Positions 1-8,703 of a stretch of 59,292 nucleotides of DNA are shown here, piece after piece. The DNA comes from Chloroflexota bacterium. Its GTDB lineage: Bacteria > Chloroflexota > Limnocylindria > Limnocylindrales > CSP1-4. Under the pieces are notes generated by a model. That model was not told the origin of the DNA, ran no database searches, and saw nothing but the letters and a program-made list of their open reading frames with translations. Position 1 is the first letter of the stretch, and the number at the start of each line of letters is the position of its first letter. The position numbers and the translations under genes were made by a program. The stretch spans positions 1 through 59,292 of the forward strand of contig JAFMJV010000013.1 of NCBI GenBank assembly GCA_017853275.1. Reading direction: 5' to 3'.

Positions 1-2
1 CC

Positions 3-10
3 GCTATCAT
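3..10 (+). promoter_or_regulatory. -10-like element GCTATCAT
   Basis: GCTATCAT matches the GCTAnnnT motif found before many genes here. It would start transcription near position 17. This leaves a leader of about 45 nt carrying GGAGGAG, which supports the lipoprotein start at 63 rather than the in-frame ATG at 9. No convincing -35 is visible because the window begins here. Confidence 0.4.
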
Positions 11-62
11 GCCGTCCCGGTCCGCGCGCGCGGACGACCCCTGGAGGAGAGGTCTCGTCACG

Positions 63-635
63 ATGCAGATCCGCCGGTCGATCGCCCCCGTCGCCACCGC
101 GCTCGCGGTCACCGTCCTTGTCGCCGCCTGCGGTGGCGGCGGCACCACCCCCACCGCCGCGCCGGCGGAGCCCACCACGGCACCGAGCGCGGCCCCCGTC
201 GCGTCCGCGGCCCCCGCGGCCGCGATCACCGAGATCGCCGAGGTCGCGAAGCTGTGCGTCGTGGTCCGCGGCGACCTGGGTGCCGTGAAGGTGATGAACC
301 CGTACCTCATCGGCGAGATGAGCCCGGTCATCGTCCTCGTGGACGGCAAGCCGGTCTGCAAGACGGGCGCCGGCGGCAAGAAGATCCTCGATGCCGCGGT
401 CGCCTTCAAGGCGGTCGATGCCCAGAAGGCGCCGATCGGCCTCTTCGAGGCGAAGGTCACGAGCCCCACCGCGGCGGTGCTCACCTACGCCGCGGCGGAC
501 GGAGCGAGCGGCGGCCAGGTCGAGCTCGTGCTCGGTGCTCCCGCCACGGACTTCGAGCTCGGTGCGGGCACGGTCAAGGTCGCCGCCGAGGCGACCGAGG
601 ACGACGAGTTCGTCATCGTCTTCACGCCGGCCTGA
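63..635 (+). CDS. Small secreted lipoprotein of unknown function
   Basis: The 190-residue product begins with a basic n-region, a hydrophobic stretch and a lipobox (VAAC), giving lipidated Cys23. A low-complexity Ala/Pro/Thr linker to about residue 55 would hold the mature domain away from the membrane. The rest (residues 58-190) is a compact domain rich in Val, Ala and Gly with two cysteines; I do not recognise the family. ATG 63 is chosen because GGAGGAG lies 9 nt upstream; an in-frame ATG at 9 would bury the signal peptide. A strong hairpin follows the stop. Export and lipidation are well supported; the function is unknown. Confidence 0.75.
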   Translation: MQIRRSIAPVATALAVTVLVAACGGGGTTPTAAPAEPTTAPSAAPVASAAPAAAITEIAEVAKLCVVVRGDLGAVKVMNPYLIGEMSPVIVLVDGKPVCKTGAGGKKILDAAVAFKAVDAQKAPIGLFEAKVTSPTAAVLTYAAADGASGGQVELVLGAPATDFELGAGTVKVAAEATEDDEFVIVFTPA

Positions 636-676
636 TCCGCACCTGCCCCCCGACGCGGGGAGCCCATCCGAAGAGA

Positions 677-708
677 GAACCGCCCCGGGCCTTCGCCCGG
701 GGCGGTTC
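677..708. terminator. Strong hairpin between convergent genes
   Basis: Perfect 14-bp stem (677-690 with 695-708) closed by a CTTC loop, lying between the convergent lipoprotein and fasciclin genes. Only a short T run follows on the plus strand (TTTCC), so it fits a GC-rich hairpin terminator that could serve both directions. Confidence 0.7.
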
Positions 709-753
709 CGTTTCCTGCGCCGATCGGTGCCGGCCGGGCCGGATCGCGTCCGA

Positions 754-1332
754 TCAGCAGTCCGCCTGCACCTCCGTGAAGCTCGGCACCGGGGCGTAGA
801 AGCAGGGCGGGATGAGGACGCCGTTCATCACGTGGATCAGGCCGTTCGAGGCCTTCACGTTCTTGCGCACGAAGCCCGCGCCGGCGATGAGCGGCGCGGA
901 GCGGGTCCCCGTCACGTCCGCCGGTGCGCCGTTGAGCATCTGGAGCGAGCTGCCGAGCGCGTGCCGGACGTCGTCATAGGTGGTCTTGCCGTCCCGCACG
1001 TGGAAGCCGAGGAGGTCGGCGACGACGTCCGGATCCGCCGTCGCGCACACCCCCAGGGCCTCGACGGTGTCCAGGTCGACGTCTTCCACGAAGGCCGCGT
1101 CCGTGGGTGCGAAGAGCGTCCGGGTCTCCGGGCCGTTCAGCGCGTCCACCACCAACCCCCCGAACGACGGGCAGAGGACGAGGATGAGCAGGGTGTCGAA
1201 GTCGTGGGTCTGGCTGTTCATGAGAACGAGCCGCTGGACCACGTTCGGCTGCGGCTCGGCGGCCGCCGCGGGCGCCGCGATCCCGGTGACGGTGAGCGAT
1301 GCGAGGACGATCCCCGCGATGAGACGGCGCAT
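754..1332 (-). CDS. Secreted fasciclin (FAS1) domain protein
   Basis: A 192-residue protein with a Sec-type signal peptide (MRRLIAG start, Ala-rich cleavage region near residue 25) followed by one FAS1 domain. The FAS1 hallmarks are visible: TLFAPTDAAF near the first third and a GLIHVMNGVLIPP-type H2 motif near the C terminus. FAS1 domains are extracellular adhesion modules. The ATG at 1332 is preceded by GGGGAGAA at good spacing. An in-frame extension further upstream lacks a ribosome site and would mask the signal peptide. It is a paralogue of the gene at 5044-5574, with shared NVVQRL and VDAL-GP segments. Four cysteines in the mature part could form disulfides. Confidence 0.85.
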   Translation of the reverse strand: MRRLIAGIVLASLTVTGIAAPAAAAEPQPNVVQRLVLMNSQTHDFDTLLILVLCPSFGGLVVDALNGPETRTLFAPTDAAFVEDVDLDTVEALGVCATADPDVVADLLGFHVRDGKTTYDDVRHALGSSLQMLNGAPADVTGTRSAPLIAGAGFVRKNVKASNGLIHVMNGVLIPPCFYAPVPSFTEVQADC

Positions 1333-1439
1333 CCGGCTTCTCCCCAGCGGTCCGGCGGCCGGGTTCTCCCGGGCGGCGCTGTGACCTCGGGGCACGATAC
1401 ACCCCGGGACGGCGGACGCCGTGCGCCGCGGCACGCCTC

Positions 1440-2207
1440 TCAGCTGCGCCGGACCTGGGCGGCGATCCGGCGGATCTCCACGGACCACGGATGATCCGGC
1501 ACGCGCAGCGAGAAGAGCGAGCCGGAGCCGTTCCGGACCATCTGCTCCGAGAGGGGCATGACCGCGATCGTCTCCGCTCCGTAGGCCGCGGTCATCTGCG
1601 CTCGCAGGTCCTCCGGGTCGATCCCCGAGGGGACCTTGTTCAGGACGAGGTAGAGCTCCGGGACCTCCAGGCGGCGCGCCACGTCCACGGTGACCGCCGT
1701 CCCCTGGAAGTCCTGCTGGTCCGGCCGGAGCAGGAGGAGGAGGATGTCGCTGATCGTGATCGAGAGGAGCGTCTCCTCGTTCATCCCCGGGTGCGTGTCG
1801 ATGAGCAGGTCGTCCAGCGAGAGCTCCGTCGCGAGCCGGCGCAGCCCGTCGTTCAGGACCCCCACGTCGTAGCCGTCATGGAGGACCCGCGCGATATCCG
1901 CCGGGCGGATGCTGGACGGGACGAGGTAGAGCGCGCCGCCCGGGGCGGGCTCCCCGTAGGTGCGGAGGCGGTCGGAGACGTCGTGGGCGGCGTCGCGGAT
2001 GCCGACCTTCCCCCACAGGAAGTCGTTCAGGGTGGGCTCCGGGCGGTCCGTGAGCCCGAGCAGGACGTGCGCGCCGGGGCTCTGGATATCCGTGTCCACG
2101 ATCGCCACCCGCCGACCCGCCGCCGCGAGCTGCGCCGCCACGTTCGCCGTCGTGTTGCTCTTCCCCGTCCCGCCACGGAACGAGTGGACCGAGATCACCG
2201 TCGCCAT
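1440..2207 (-). CDS. ParA/MinD-family ATPase with altered Walker A motif
   Basis: A 255-residue P-loop ATPase of the MinD/ParA superfamily. The N terminus holds a deviant Walker A of the form FRGGTGKSN (residues 9-17), then a switch-type VDTDIQSPGAH segment and the DLLIDTHPG Walker B region. The canonical signature lysine (KGGxGK) is arginine here; the P-loop lysine is intact. The family usually dimerises on ATP and positions cargo on nucleoid or membrane. No ParB, MinC or MinE neighbour is visible, and there is no obvious C-terminal amphipathic MinD helix. The ATG at 2207 begins directly at the fold; GCTAGACT lies about 35 nt upstream. Cargo is unknown. Confidence 0.8.
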   Translation of the reverse strand: MATVISVHSFRGGTGKSNTTANVAAQLAAAGRRVAIVDTDIQSPGAHVLLGLTDRPEPTLNDFLWGKVGIRDAAHDVSDRLRTYGEPAPGGALYLVPSSIRPADIARVLHDGYDVGVLNDGLRRLATELSLDDLLIDTHPGMNEETLLSITISDILLLLLRPDQQDFQGTAVTVDVARRLEVPELYLVLNKVPSGIDPEDLRAQMTAAYGAETIAVMPLSEQMVRNGSGSLFSLRVPDHPWSVEIRRIAAQVRRS

Positions 2208-2241
2208 CGTCGCCCTGCGCTGCAGCCGATCTTCCGTCCGG

Positions 2242-2249
2242 AGTCTAGC
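2242..2249 (-). promoter_or_regulatory. -10-like element GCTAGACT for the ParA-like gene
   Basis: Reading leftward this is GCTAGACT, identical to both elements at 46334-46363. It predicts a leader of about 28 nt for the ParA-like gene starting at 2207. Confidence 0.45.
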
Positions 2250-2283
2250 GGCGCGGTCACGGCGCGCCCCGCACCGGGCTGCG

Positions 2284-3522
2284 ATGATGGGTGCGATGGA
2301 GGAGGCGTCCCGGCTCGACCCGCAGGCGGAGGCCCTGCTCGCGCGCCTGGAGCGCGCGGGGGTGCGCCCCGTCTCGGAGCAGACACCCGCGGCCGCGCGC
2401 CGGTCCGGTCTGCTTCTCGCGGACCTCGCCGACCAGGCGGCCGGGAGCGCCGCGATCGTCCGCCACCTGAACCGGACCCCCGGAGATGACGCGGCCGGGA
2501 TCGCCGCCGCGCTCGGCCTCGATCCCGGGGTCGTGGCGGAGCGGATCGCCACCCTCGCGGCGGCCGGCGGGATCCTCTCCCGTCCGCGCCCGGATGGATC
2601 GACCGGCTGGACGGTCCGGATCGCCGGCCGGCGGCGCGCCCGGAGCGCGGGCGGGGCCCTCCACCGGCTCACCGTGGAGTACGCGATCGAGGCGGCCACG
2701 GAGGAGACGGACCTCGGCGTCCTCCTCGGCGACGTCCGGGACGCCACGATCGCGCCGGGCGTGGAGGTCCGCATCTACCGCCCCGAGGGGGCCGGCACGG
2801 AGCCCCTCCCGCTCATCCTCTTCATCCACGGCGGTGGCTGGGTGATCGGGAGCATCGCCGGCTACGACGCGCTCTGCCGGTCGCTCATGGCGGGCACCGG
2901 CTGTGTCGTCGCCTCCGCGGGCTACCGTCTCGCGCCGGAGCACCCCTTCCCGGCCGCGGTCGAGGACGTGGAGCGGATCCTCCTCTGGCTCCTTGCCCAC
3001 GCCGGCGCGCTCGGGATCGACCCGGAGCGTGTCGCGGTCGCAGGCGACTCGGTGGGGGGTGGGCTCGCCACCGTCCTTGCGGCGCGCGCGCGGGACGAGG
3101 CGTGGTGCCGGGTCCTCGCCCAGGTCCTCCTCTACCCGGTCACCGATGCGACGCGGGCCCTCCCGTCCTATGAGACGCACCGGGATGCGCCGCTCCTCTC
3201 GCGGGCGGACATGGAGTGGTACTACCGTCATTACGCGCCCCCCGCGGGGGACTGGCGCGCCTCGCCGCTCCATCTGCCGGACCTCACCGGCCTTCCCCCG
3301 GCGCTCTTCCTCCTCGCGGAGGTGGACCCGGTCCACGATGACGGGGTCGCATGGGCCGATCGGCTCCGCGGCGCCGGGATCGCCACCGAGGTGGTGGACT
3401 ACCCGGGGAGCTTCCACGGCTTTGCGCTCTTCGCCCCTGCGCTGGACGCGGCGGTGGATGCCCAGGCGCGCGGCTCCACCTTCCTCCGCGCGCACCTCCG
3501 GCCCGGTGGGACCGCCGGATGA
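2284..3522 (+). CDS. HSL-type alpha/beta-hydrolase with an apparent winged-helix insertion
   Basis: A 412-residue esterase of the hormone-sensitive-lipase (HSL) family. Its motifs are complete: oxyanion HGGGW at 182-186, nucleophile elbow GDSVGG at 254-259 (Ser256), Asp348 in EVDPVHDDG and His378 in SFHGF. The N-terminal cap (residues 5-48) looks standard. Residues about 50-135, which have no counterpart in ordinary family members, read like a winged helix: two helices, a recognition-like helix (GVVAERIATLAAAGG), a wing (PRPDGSTGW) and a basic tail. Family members are usually near 310 residues, so about 100 are extra. ATG 2284, 2287 or 2296 could be the start. It overlaps the Cache gene by 4 nt. 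The substrate is unknown. Confidence 0.85.
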   Translation: MMGAMEEASRLDPQAEALLARLERAGVRPVSEQTPAAARRSGLLLADLADQAAGSAAIVRHLNRTPGDDAAGIAAALGLDPGVVAERIATLAAAGGILSRPRPDGSTGWTVRIAGRRRARSAGGALHRLTVEYAIEAATEETDLGVLLGDVRDATIAPGVEVRIYRPEGAGTEPLPLILFIHGGGWVIGSIAGYDALCRSLMAGTGCVVASAGYRLAPEHPFPAAVEDVERILLWLLAHAGALGIDPERVAVAGDSVGGGLATVLAARARDEAWCRVLAQVLLYPVTDATRALPSYETHRDAPLLSRADMEWYYRHYAPPAGDWRASPLHLPDLTGLPPALFLLAEVDPVHDDGVAWADRLRGAGIATEVVDYPGSFHGFALFAPALDAAVDAQARGSTFLRAHLRPGGTAG

Positions 3523-4967
3523 CCGCTCCCGCCGGCCCTCCGCCCGTCCGCACCCGCCGCTCCGGCCTCGGCTGGCGGATCGGCCTTCTCGTGGGGGCGC
3601 TCCTCGTCGTCACCGCGGGGATCCTCACCGCGCTCTCCGTGATCACGATCTCCGGTGCCCTCACGGACGCTGCCGGTGAGTCGATGCGGAGCTCCCATCG
3701 CTCCGTCGCGGACCTCGTGGAGACGAGCAGCGAAGGGATCGCCGCCTATCGCGCCTCCGAGCTCGCGGCACGCAAGAGCGAGCTCGCCGACCTTTCCGCC
3801 GCGGTCGTCATCGCGATGGACGCGCTGCGCTCGCAGATGCTCGCCGGAGGTGCCACGGAGGAGGAGGCGAAGGCTGCCGTCCTCACGATGCTGCGCGGGA
3901 TCCGCTACCGGAACGATGACTACTTCTTCGCCCTCGATCGCGATCTCGTGATGATCGAGCACCCGTCGCCGGAGTTCAACGGCCTCCCCGTGGCGGACTA
4001 CCGGGATGCGAACGGGAAGCTCCTCTTCCGGGAGATGCGCGACGTGGCGGACCGCGATGGGAGCGGCTACGTGGACTACGCGTGGGCGCGCCTCGGGGAG
4101 ACGGAGCCCCGGCCCAAGATCACCTACGTGGAACGCTACGCGCCCTGGGACTGGGTGATCGGGACCGGGGTCTACGTGGACGACATCGATGCCGTGGCGG
4201 CGGAGCGGATGGCGGACACGGAGGCGCGTCTTGCGCAGACCTTCGCCCAGATCTCGCCCGGCGAGCGCGGCTTCTTCCTCATCCTCGACATGACCGGCAG
4301 GACCGTCGTCGCCCCGGCGGGCCGGGAGGACGAGGAGGTCTTCCTCGCGGCCGGCGAGACCCGGATGCGGTCGGAGGTCCTCGCGATGGTGGAAGCGCTC
4401 CCTGCCGACGGGACCGCCAGCGCGCGCATGGAGGTGGAGGCCGCGGTCGGCGACACACCGCCCGAGGGGTGGCTCGTGGAGCTCTCCCGCTTCGCCGACC
4501 CGGCCTGGATCCTCGTCTCCGCGGTCCCGATCGCGGAGCTCCGCGCCCCGGGGATCGGGCTCGCCCTCCAGCAGCTCGCCCTCTCGGTCCTCATCCTCCT
4601 CGTCGGTCTCGCGATCGGGCTCCTCTCCAGCCGCCGGATCGTGGGTCCCGTGACGGAGATGACGGACGCCGCGATCGCGCTCGAGGAGGACCGCTTCGAG
4701 CCCGCGATGCTCGACCGCGCTGCGGCCCGCACGGACGAGCTGGGCGCGCTCGCCCGCGCCTTCCGGCGGATGGGGACGGAGGTCGTGGAGAGGGAGCGGG
4801 CGCTCCGCGAGCGGATCGCCGGGCTCGTGGTCACGATCGATCGCGGCCGCGTGGAGCGCGAGGTCGGCGAGATCACGGAGAGCGACTTCTTCCTGGACCT
4901 CCAGGCCCGCGCCCGGGCGATGCGTGCCCGCGATGGCGCGCCCCCGGAGGAGGGACCACCCACCTGA
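3519..4967 (+). CDS. Cache-HAMP membrane sensor without an output domain
   Basis: A 482-residue membrane sensor. An N-terminal TM (about residues 18-40) is followed by a periplasmic helix and a single-Cache type 2 domain. Its typical strings are DDYFFALD, a YVDYAW segment and WVIGTGVYVDDID (about 130-225). A second extracytoplasmic region follows, then a TM near 350-368 and a HAMP domain (about 370-425). The cytoplasmic end is a helical segment with EVGEITESDFF and then a short Pro-rich tail. There is no kinase, cyclase or methyl-accepting domain. It begins inside the esterase stop codon (ATGA), so the two are translationally coupled. Cache domains bind small organic acids or amino acids; the ligand here is unknown. 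Confidence 0.8.
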   Translation: MTAPAGPPPVRTRRSGLGWRIGLLVGALLVVTAGILTALSVITISGALTDAAGESMRSSHRSVADLVETSSEGIAAYRASELAARKSELADLSAAVVIAMDALRSQMLAGGATEEEAKAAVLTMLRGIRYRNDDYFFALDRDLVMIEHPSPEFNGLPVADYRDANGKLLFREMRDVADRDGSGYVDYAWARLGETEPRPKITYVERYAPWDWVIGTGVYVDDIDAVAAERMADTEARLAQTFAQISPGERGFFLILDMTGRTVVAPAGREDEEVFLAAGETRMRSEVLAMVEALPADGTASARMEVEAAVGDTPPEGWLVELSRFADPAWILVSAVPIAELRAPGIGLALQQLALSVLILLVGLAIGLLSSRRIVGPVTEMTDAAIALEEDRFEPAMLDRAAARTDELGALARAFRRMGTEVVERERALRERIAGLVVTIDRGRVEREVGEITESDFFLDLQARARAMRARDGAPPEEGPPT

Positions 4968-4984
4968 TCCGCCCCGGAAACGGA

Positions 4985-5029
4985 TCGAGCCCCGTCCCGC
5001 GTCCCCGGAGGGAGCGGAGCGGGGCTCGA
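4985..5029. terminator. Inverted repeat between convergent genes
   Basis: Ten-bp arms (4985-4994 and 5020-5029) enclose a 25-nt loop between the ends of the Cache gene and the second fasciclin gene. No T run is present; a bidirectional terminator role is inferred from position. Confidence 0.5.
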
Positions 5030-5043
5030 CGAGCCGGCCGAGG

Positions 5044-5574
5044 TCAGAGGACCGGCGGGACCATGACCTCGTTGATCACGTGGATGAGGCCGTTGCTGGC
5101 CGCGATGTTCGGGATGAGGACGCGACCGCCGTCGATGAAGAGGCGCATCTTCGTGCCCGTCAGCTCGGCGAGCTCGCCGTTGAGCATCGTGATCGACTGG
5201 CCGCGCAGGGAGCGTGCCTGGGAGTAGCTCACCTTCGCGTCGTAGACGTGGTAGCTGAGGATGAAGGCGAGCGTCTCGGTGGGGAACGCGGAGCAGACGT
5301 TCGCGGGCGTCAGCTCCAGATCGAGGAAGGCCGCGTCCGTGGGGGCGAAGAGCGTCCGCTTCTGCGGACCGTCCAGCGCGTCCACGATCGCGCCGTCCAG
5401 CTCCGGGCAGGTCGCCGCGGCGATCAGCGTGTCGAAGCGGCCGTGGCCGTTGAGCTGGATGAGCCGCTGCACGATGTTCGGCCGGCCGTGGGAGGCGGAG
5501 CCCGCTGCGACCGGTGCGGCGACGGCCGTGAGGACGAGCGCGCTGAGCGCGAGCCCCGTGATGATCCTGCGCAT
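5044..5574 (-). CDS. Secreted fasciclin (FAS1) domain protein, paralogue
   Basis: A 176-residue protein with a clear signal peptide (residues 1-24, ending APVAAG) and one FAS1 domain. Core motifs are TLFAPTDAAFLDL, the central LSYHVYDAK segment and the C-terminal GLIHVINEVMVPP. Two cysteines are kept relative to the paralogue at 754-1332, and this copy lacks that paralogue's Cys-containing C-terminal tail. FAS1 proteins mediate extracellular adhesion or matrix contacts. The ATG at 5574 has GAGGGAA upstream. It is not in an operon: the next leftward genes upstream are the two-component pair. Confidence 0.87.
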   Translation of the reverse strand: MRRIITGLALSALVLTAVAAPVAAGSASHGRPNIVQRLIQLNGHGRFDTLIAAATCPELDGAIVDALDGPQKRTLFAPTDAAFLDLELTPANVCSAFPTETLAFILSYHVYDAKVSYSQARSLRGQSITMLNGELAELTGTKMRLFIDGGRVLIPNIAASNGLIHVINEVMVPPVL

Positions 5575-5698
5575 GGGTGGTTCCCTCGATCCGCCGATCC
5601 CGCACCCCGACGTCGGGATGCTCCTCTCGGCGACGCTGTATTCGCGGGACCTTCCGATTCGGATCGCCGGACGGCCGAGCGGGCGCCCACACCCCCCG

Positions 5699-6322
5699 TC
5701 AGGCGAGACCCTCGGCGATCGCCCAGCGCACGAGCTCCGCGGTGGAGGTGAGACCGAGCTTGGCCATCCCGCGGGCGCGGAACGTGCTCACCGTCTTCAC
5801 CGAGACCCCCAGCTCGGCGGCGATCTCCTTCACCCCGAGCCCGGCGGCGAGCCGGGAGCAGACCTCGACCTCGCGGGCGGAGAGACGGACGGTGGCTGCC
5901 CGTTCCACGACCGGTCGGCGCCGGGTGGAGCGGCTCCGCGCCCCCCGGGCCGCGCGCACGATCACCGCGCTCAGCTCGTCCGGCGCACAGCCCTTGTTGA
6001 GGAAGTCCGCCGCGCCCGCCGCCAGGCAGTGGTCCCGGTAGGCGCCCGCCCCGTACATCGTGAAGACGACGACCGCCATCGCCGGTGCGACCGCGCGGAG
6101 CGTCCGGATCAGGGAGAGCCCGCCGCCTGGCATCTGGAGATCCAGGAGGCAGAGGTCCGGCGCGAGGTCGATGACACCGTGGAGCGTCGTGTCGCGGTCG
6201 CCTGCCCCGCCCACGACGACGATCTCCGGTTCGTCCCCGAGAAGCCCGGCGATCCCGGCTCGGACGGCGAGGTGATCGTCCGCGAGGAAGACGCGGATCC
6301 GCGGCTCGGCGCGGCCGTTCAT
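5699..6322 (-). CDS. NarL/FixJ-type response regulator
   Basis: A 207-residue regulator. The receiver domain (about residues 8-125) has the acidic pair at 15-16, phospho-acceptor Asp61 in LLDLQMPG, a Thr in VVFTMYG and the Lys in FLNKG. A LuxR-type HTH (about 145-205) has the usual LSAREVEV and VSVKTVSTF helices. It begins inside the stop codon of the upstream kinase (4-nt overlap), so the pair is translationally coupled and almost certainly cognate. Target genes are not evident here. The receiver and HTH assignments are direct from motifs; the cognate pairing is from context. Confidence 0.92.
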   Translation of the reverse strand: MNGRAEPRIRVFLADDHLAVRAGIAGLLGDEPEIVVVGGAGDRDTTLHGVIDLAPDLCLLDLQMPGGGLSLIRTLRAVAPAMAVVVFTMYGAGAYRDHCLAAGAADFLNKGCAPDELSAVIVRAARGARSRSTRRRPVVERAATVRLSAREVEVCSRLAAGLGVKEIAAELGVSVKTVSTFRARGMAKLGLTSTAELVRWAIAEGLA

Positions 6323-8703
6323 CGCGCTGCCTCCGGGAGGGGGACGCGCAGCTCGACGATCCACCGATCCACCCGGGCTCCGGCCCGGGACCGGCCGCCC
6401 CACCGCCGCGCCCGCTCCTCCATCCCCGCCAGCCCGTAGCGCCGGGCGGACCTGACGCCCTCCTCCGTCAGGCCGTCGTTCTCCACCGCCAGTAGGATCC
6501 GCCCCGCCCCGCTCCGCACGCGGACCGCGATGCGGGTGGGATGGGCATGCCGGATCGCGTTGCCGAGCGCCTCCTGGGCCACGCGGTAGAGGTCGAGCGC
6601 GAGCGCCTCCGGTAGGTCTGCGGGCAGGGGGTCGAGTCGGATCCGGACCGGGACGCCACTCCGTTCCGCGTGATCGCTCGCCAGGGCCCGGAGCGCACCG
6701 TCCAGGCCGAGGTCGGTGAGCGCCGGGGGCCGGAGGTCCTCGATGATCCGCCGGCTCGACTCGAGCGCACCGGCGGCGAGGTCCGCGAGGTCGTGGCAGC
6801 GCGGGCGCAGGCGGTCCGGCAGGTCCTCCGTGCCGGCGAGGCGGAGGGCGACGGAACGGAGGAGCCCGAGGACCTGGCCGAGGTCGTCGTGGACTTCCCG
6901 CGCGAGCAGCTCCCGCTCGTTCTCCCGGACGGCGCTGAGGTGGCTGGAGAGGGCGTCCAGGGCGGCGGCCCGCTCGCGCTCCTGCGTCGCCGAGCGGCGG
7001 AGCGCGGCCTCGTGCTCGAAGCGCATCGTCTCCGTCCCCGCGAACCGGGCGATCCCCGCGAGCCACTCCAGCTCCACGGGGGACGGGGTCCGGACCGGCT
7101 CTCCCGGGCCGAGCACCAGCGCGCCCCATCCCGCTCCACTGCCACGGACGGGGACGGCGACAAGGCCCGCGGCCGGGTCGACGAGCGGCCGGGAGCGCCG
7201 CGCGACGGTCGCCCCGGCCTGCTCCCATCCTTCGTCGCCGGGGGGGTCTCCGACGGCGGCGACGATGCGCGCCGGATCCGTCCCCCGGACGAGCGCCACG
7301 CGCGTCATCCCGAAGGCCTCGGCGGTCGCCGTGACGATCGCCCCGAGCCGCCGCGGGGCGGTCGCCGGCTGGCCGGTCACGCCGAGGATGGCATCCGATG
7401 CCCGGGCGAGCCGCTCGCGGACCTGGCGCTCCCGGGCACGGACGAGCGAGTGGCCCACGAGGTCCGCCACGGTCTCGAGCAGGTCGAGCTCCTCGTCCGC
7501 CCATCTCCGCGGGCGGAAGTCCCCAAAGGAGAGCGCCGCGATGAGGCGGCCCTCCGGCCGGATCGGGATCGAGGTGCGCGAGCGGATCCCCATCCCGCCC
7601 CACAGCCGACGTTCGGCGGCTGCCTCCGCGGGGAGGTCCCGGATATCCGGGACGACGACGCGCCGTCCCCGGGCGAGCCGCCGGTGGACCCAGGGGTGCT
7701 CCCGTGGTCCGTGCCGGTGACGCCCCGATCCGTCCCCCGGGGGCGCCGATCCGTCCGCCCGCCACACCGCGCGCAGCACCGACCCCGGGGCGTCGTACTC
7801 CACGAGGCTCGCCGTGTCCGCCGAGACGTGTGCCCCGAGCGCACCGAGGATCTCGACGATCGTCAGATCGATGAGGGGGGAAGGCTCGGACGCGAGGCGG
7901 CGGGCAAGCGCCGCGATCCGTGCCTCCAGGCGAAGCCGCGCCTCCAGGCGCTCGCGCGCGAGGGCGCTCTCCGTGATGTCCGCGACCGTGCCGCGGAGGC
8001 CGGCCACGCGGCCCTCCGGGCCGAGGAGAGGCTCGGCCCGGGTGGTGAGGAGGCGCCGGGCGCCATCCGGACGGACGATCTCGTACTCGACCTCGTAGGG
8101 GATCCCGCTCGCCCGGGCGGCGGCGACCGCGGCATCCAGCCGGGCCTTGGACGCCGGGGGGTACCAGGGCGTTTGCTCCTCGTACGAGGGAGAGCGCGGC
8201 CCCGGCTCCAGACCGTAGATCCGGAAGAGCTCCGCCGACCACTCGGTCCGGTCGGTCTCCGCATCCCACGACCAGCTTCCCAGGTGCGCGAGGCGTTGCG
8301 CCTCCTCCAGCTCCGTCCGGTTCCGGCGGAGGGCCTCGCGGGCCGCCCGGTCCGTTGAATCGTCCAGCACGATGCCCACCCATCGGTCCGGGTCCACGTG
8401 CGTCCAGATGTCCCGCACCCAGCAGACGCTGCCATCCCGGCGACGGATCCGGTACGTCGCCTCGTTCCAGCGGCGAGCGCCGGGGGGCGCAAGGAACTCG
8501 CCCCGGTCCTCCGGGAGGACGAGATCGCTCCAGCGCCGGCGGAGCATCTCCCGGACGCTCCAGCCGGTCAGCTGCTTCACGCCCTCACCCCAGCCGATCT
8601 CCCGGATCGACGCTCCGTCCGGCACGGCCGTGTAGACCGCCGCCGGTGTCCGCCCCGGAAGGGTGCGGCCGCCCGCCTCGTCGACTGCCCGTCGTGCGCC
8701 CAT
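6319..8703 (-). CDS. PAS-PAS-GAF-GAF histidine kinase (HisKA_3, soluble)
   Basis: A 794-residue kinase with no TM helix. Two PAS domains (about 15-120 and 130-250, each ending in a DxTxRA or DITES coil) are followed by two GAF domains (about 260-410 and 425-570). The HisKA_3 dimerisation helix has REVHDDLGQ (His605), and the HATPase_c domain has its N box at Asn715 and a GLAGMEERA lid. The HDxxxQ motif is intact, so both kinase and phosphatase activities are expected. The ATG at 8703 has GGGAGAA upstream. It is transcribed ahead of its LuxR-type regulator. A cytoplasmic small-molecule or redox cue is likely; no heme or Fe-S ligand pattern stands out. Confidence 0.92.
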   Translation of the reverse strand: MGARRAVDEAGGRTLPGRTPAAVYTAVPDGASIREIGWGEGVKQLTGWSVREMLRRRWSDLVLPEDRGEFLAPPGARRWNEATYRIRRRDGSVCWVRDIWTHVDPDRWVGIVLDDSTDRAAREALRRNRTELEEAQRLAHLGSWSWDAETDRTEWSAELFRIYGLEPGPRSPSYEEQTPWYPPASKARLDAAVAAARASGIPYEVEYEIVRPDGARRLLTTRAEPLLGPEGRVAGLRGTVADITESALARERLEARLRLEARIAALARRLASEPSPLIDLTIVEILGALGAHVSADTASLVEYDAPGSVLRAVWRADGSAPPGDGSGRHRHGPREHPWVHRRLARGRRVVVPDIRDLPAEAAAERRLWGGMGIRSRTSIPIRPEGRLIAALSFGDFRPRRWADEELDLLETVADLVGHSLVRARERQVRERLARASDAILGVTGQPATAPRRLGAIVTATAEAFGMTRVALVRGTDPARIVAAVGDPPGDEGWEQAGATVARRSRPLVDPAAGLVAVPVRGSGAGWGALVLGPGEPVRTPSPVELEWLAGIARFAGTETMRFEHEAALRRSATQERERAAALDALSSHLSAVRENERELLAREVHDDLGQVLGLLRSVALRLAGTEDLPDRLRPRCHDLADLAAGALESSRRIIEDLRPPALTDLGLDGALRALASDHAERSGVPVRIRLDPLPADLPEALALDLYRVAQEALGNAIRHAHPTRIAVRVRSGAGRILLAVENDGLTEEGVRSARRYGLAGMEERARRWGGRSRAGARVDRWIVELRVPLPEAAR

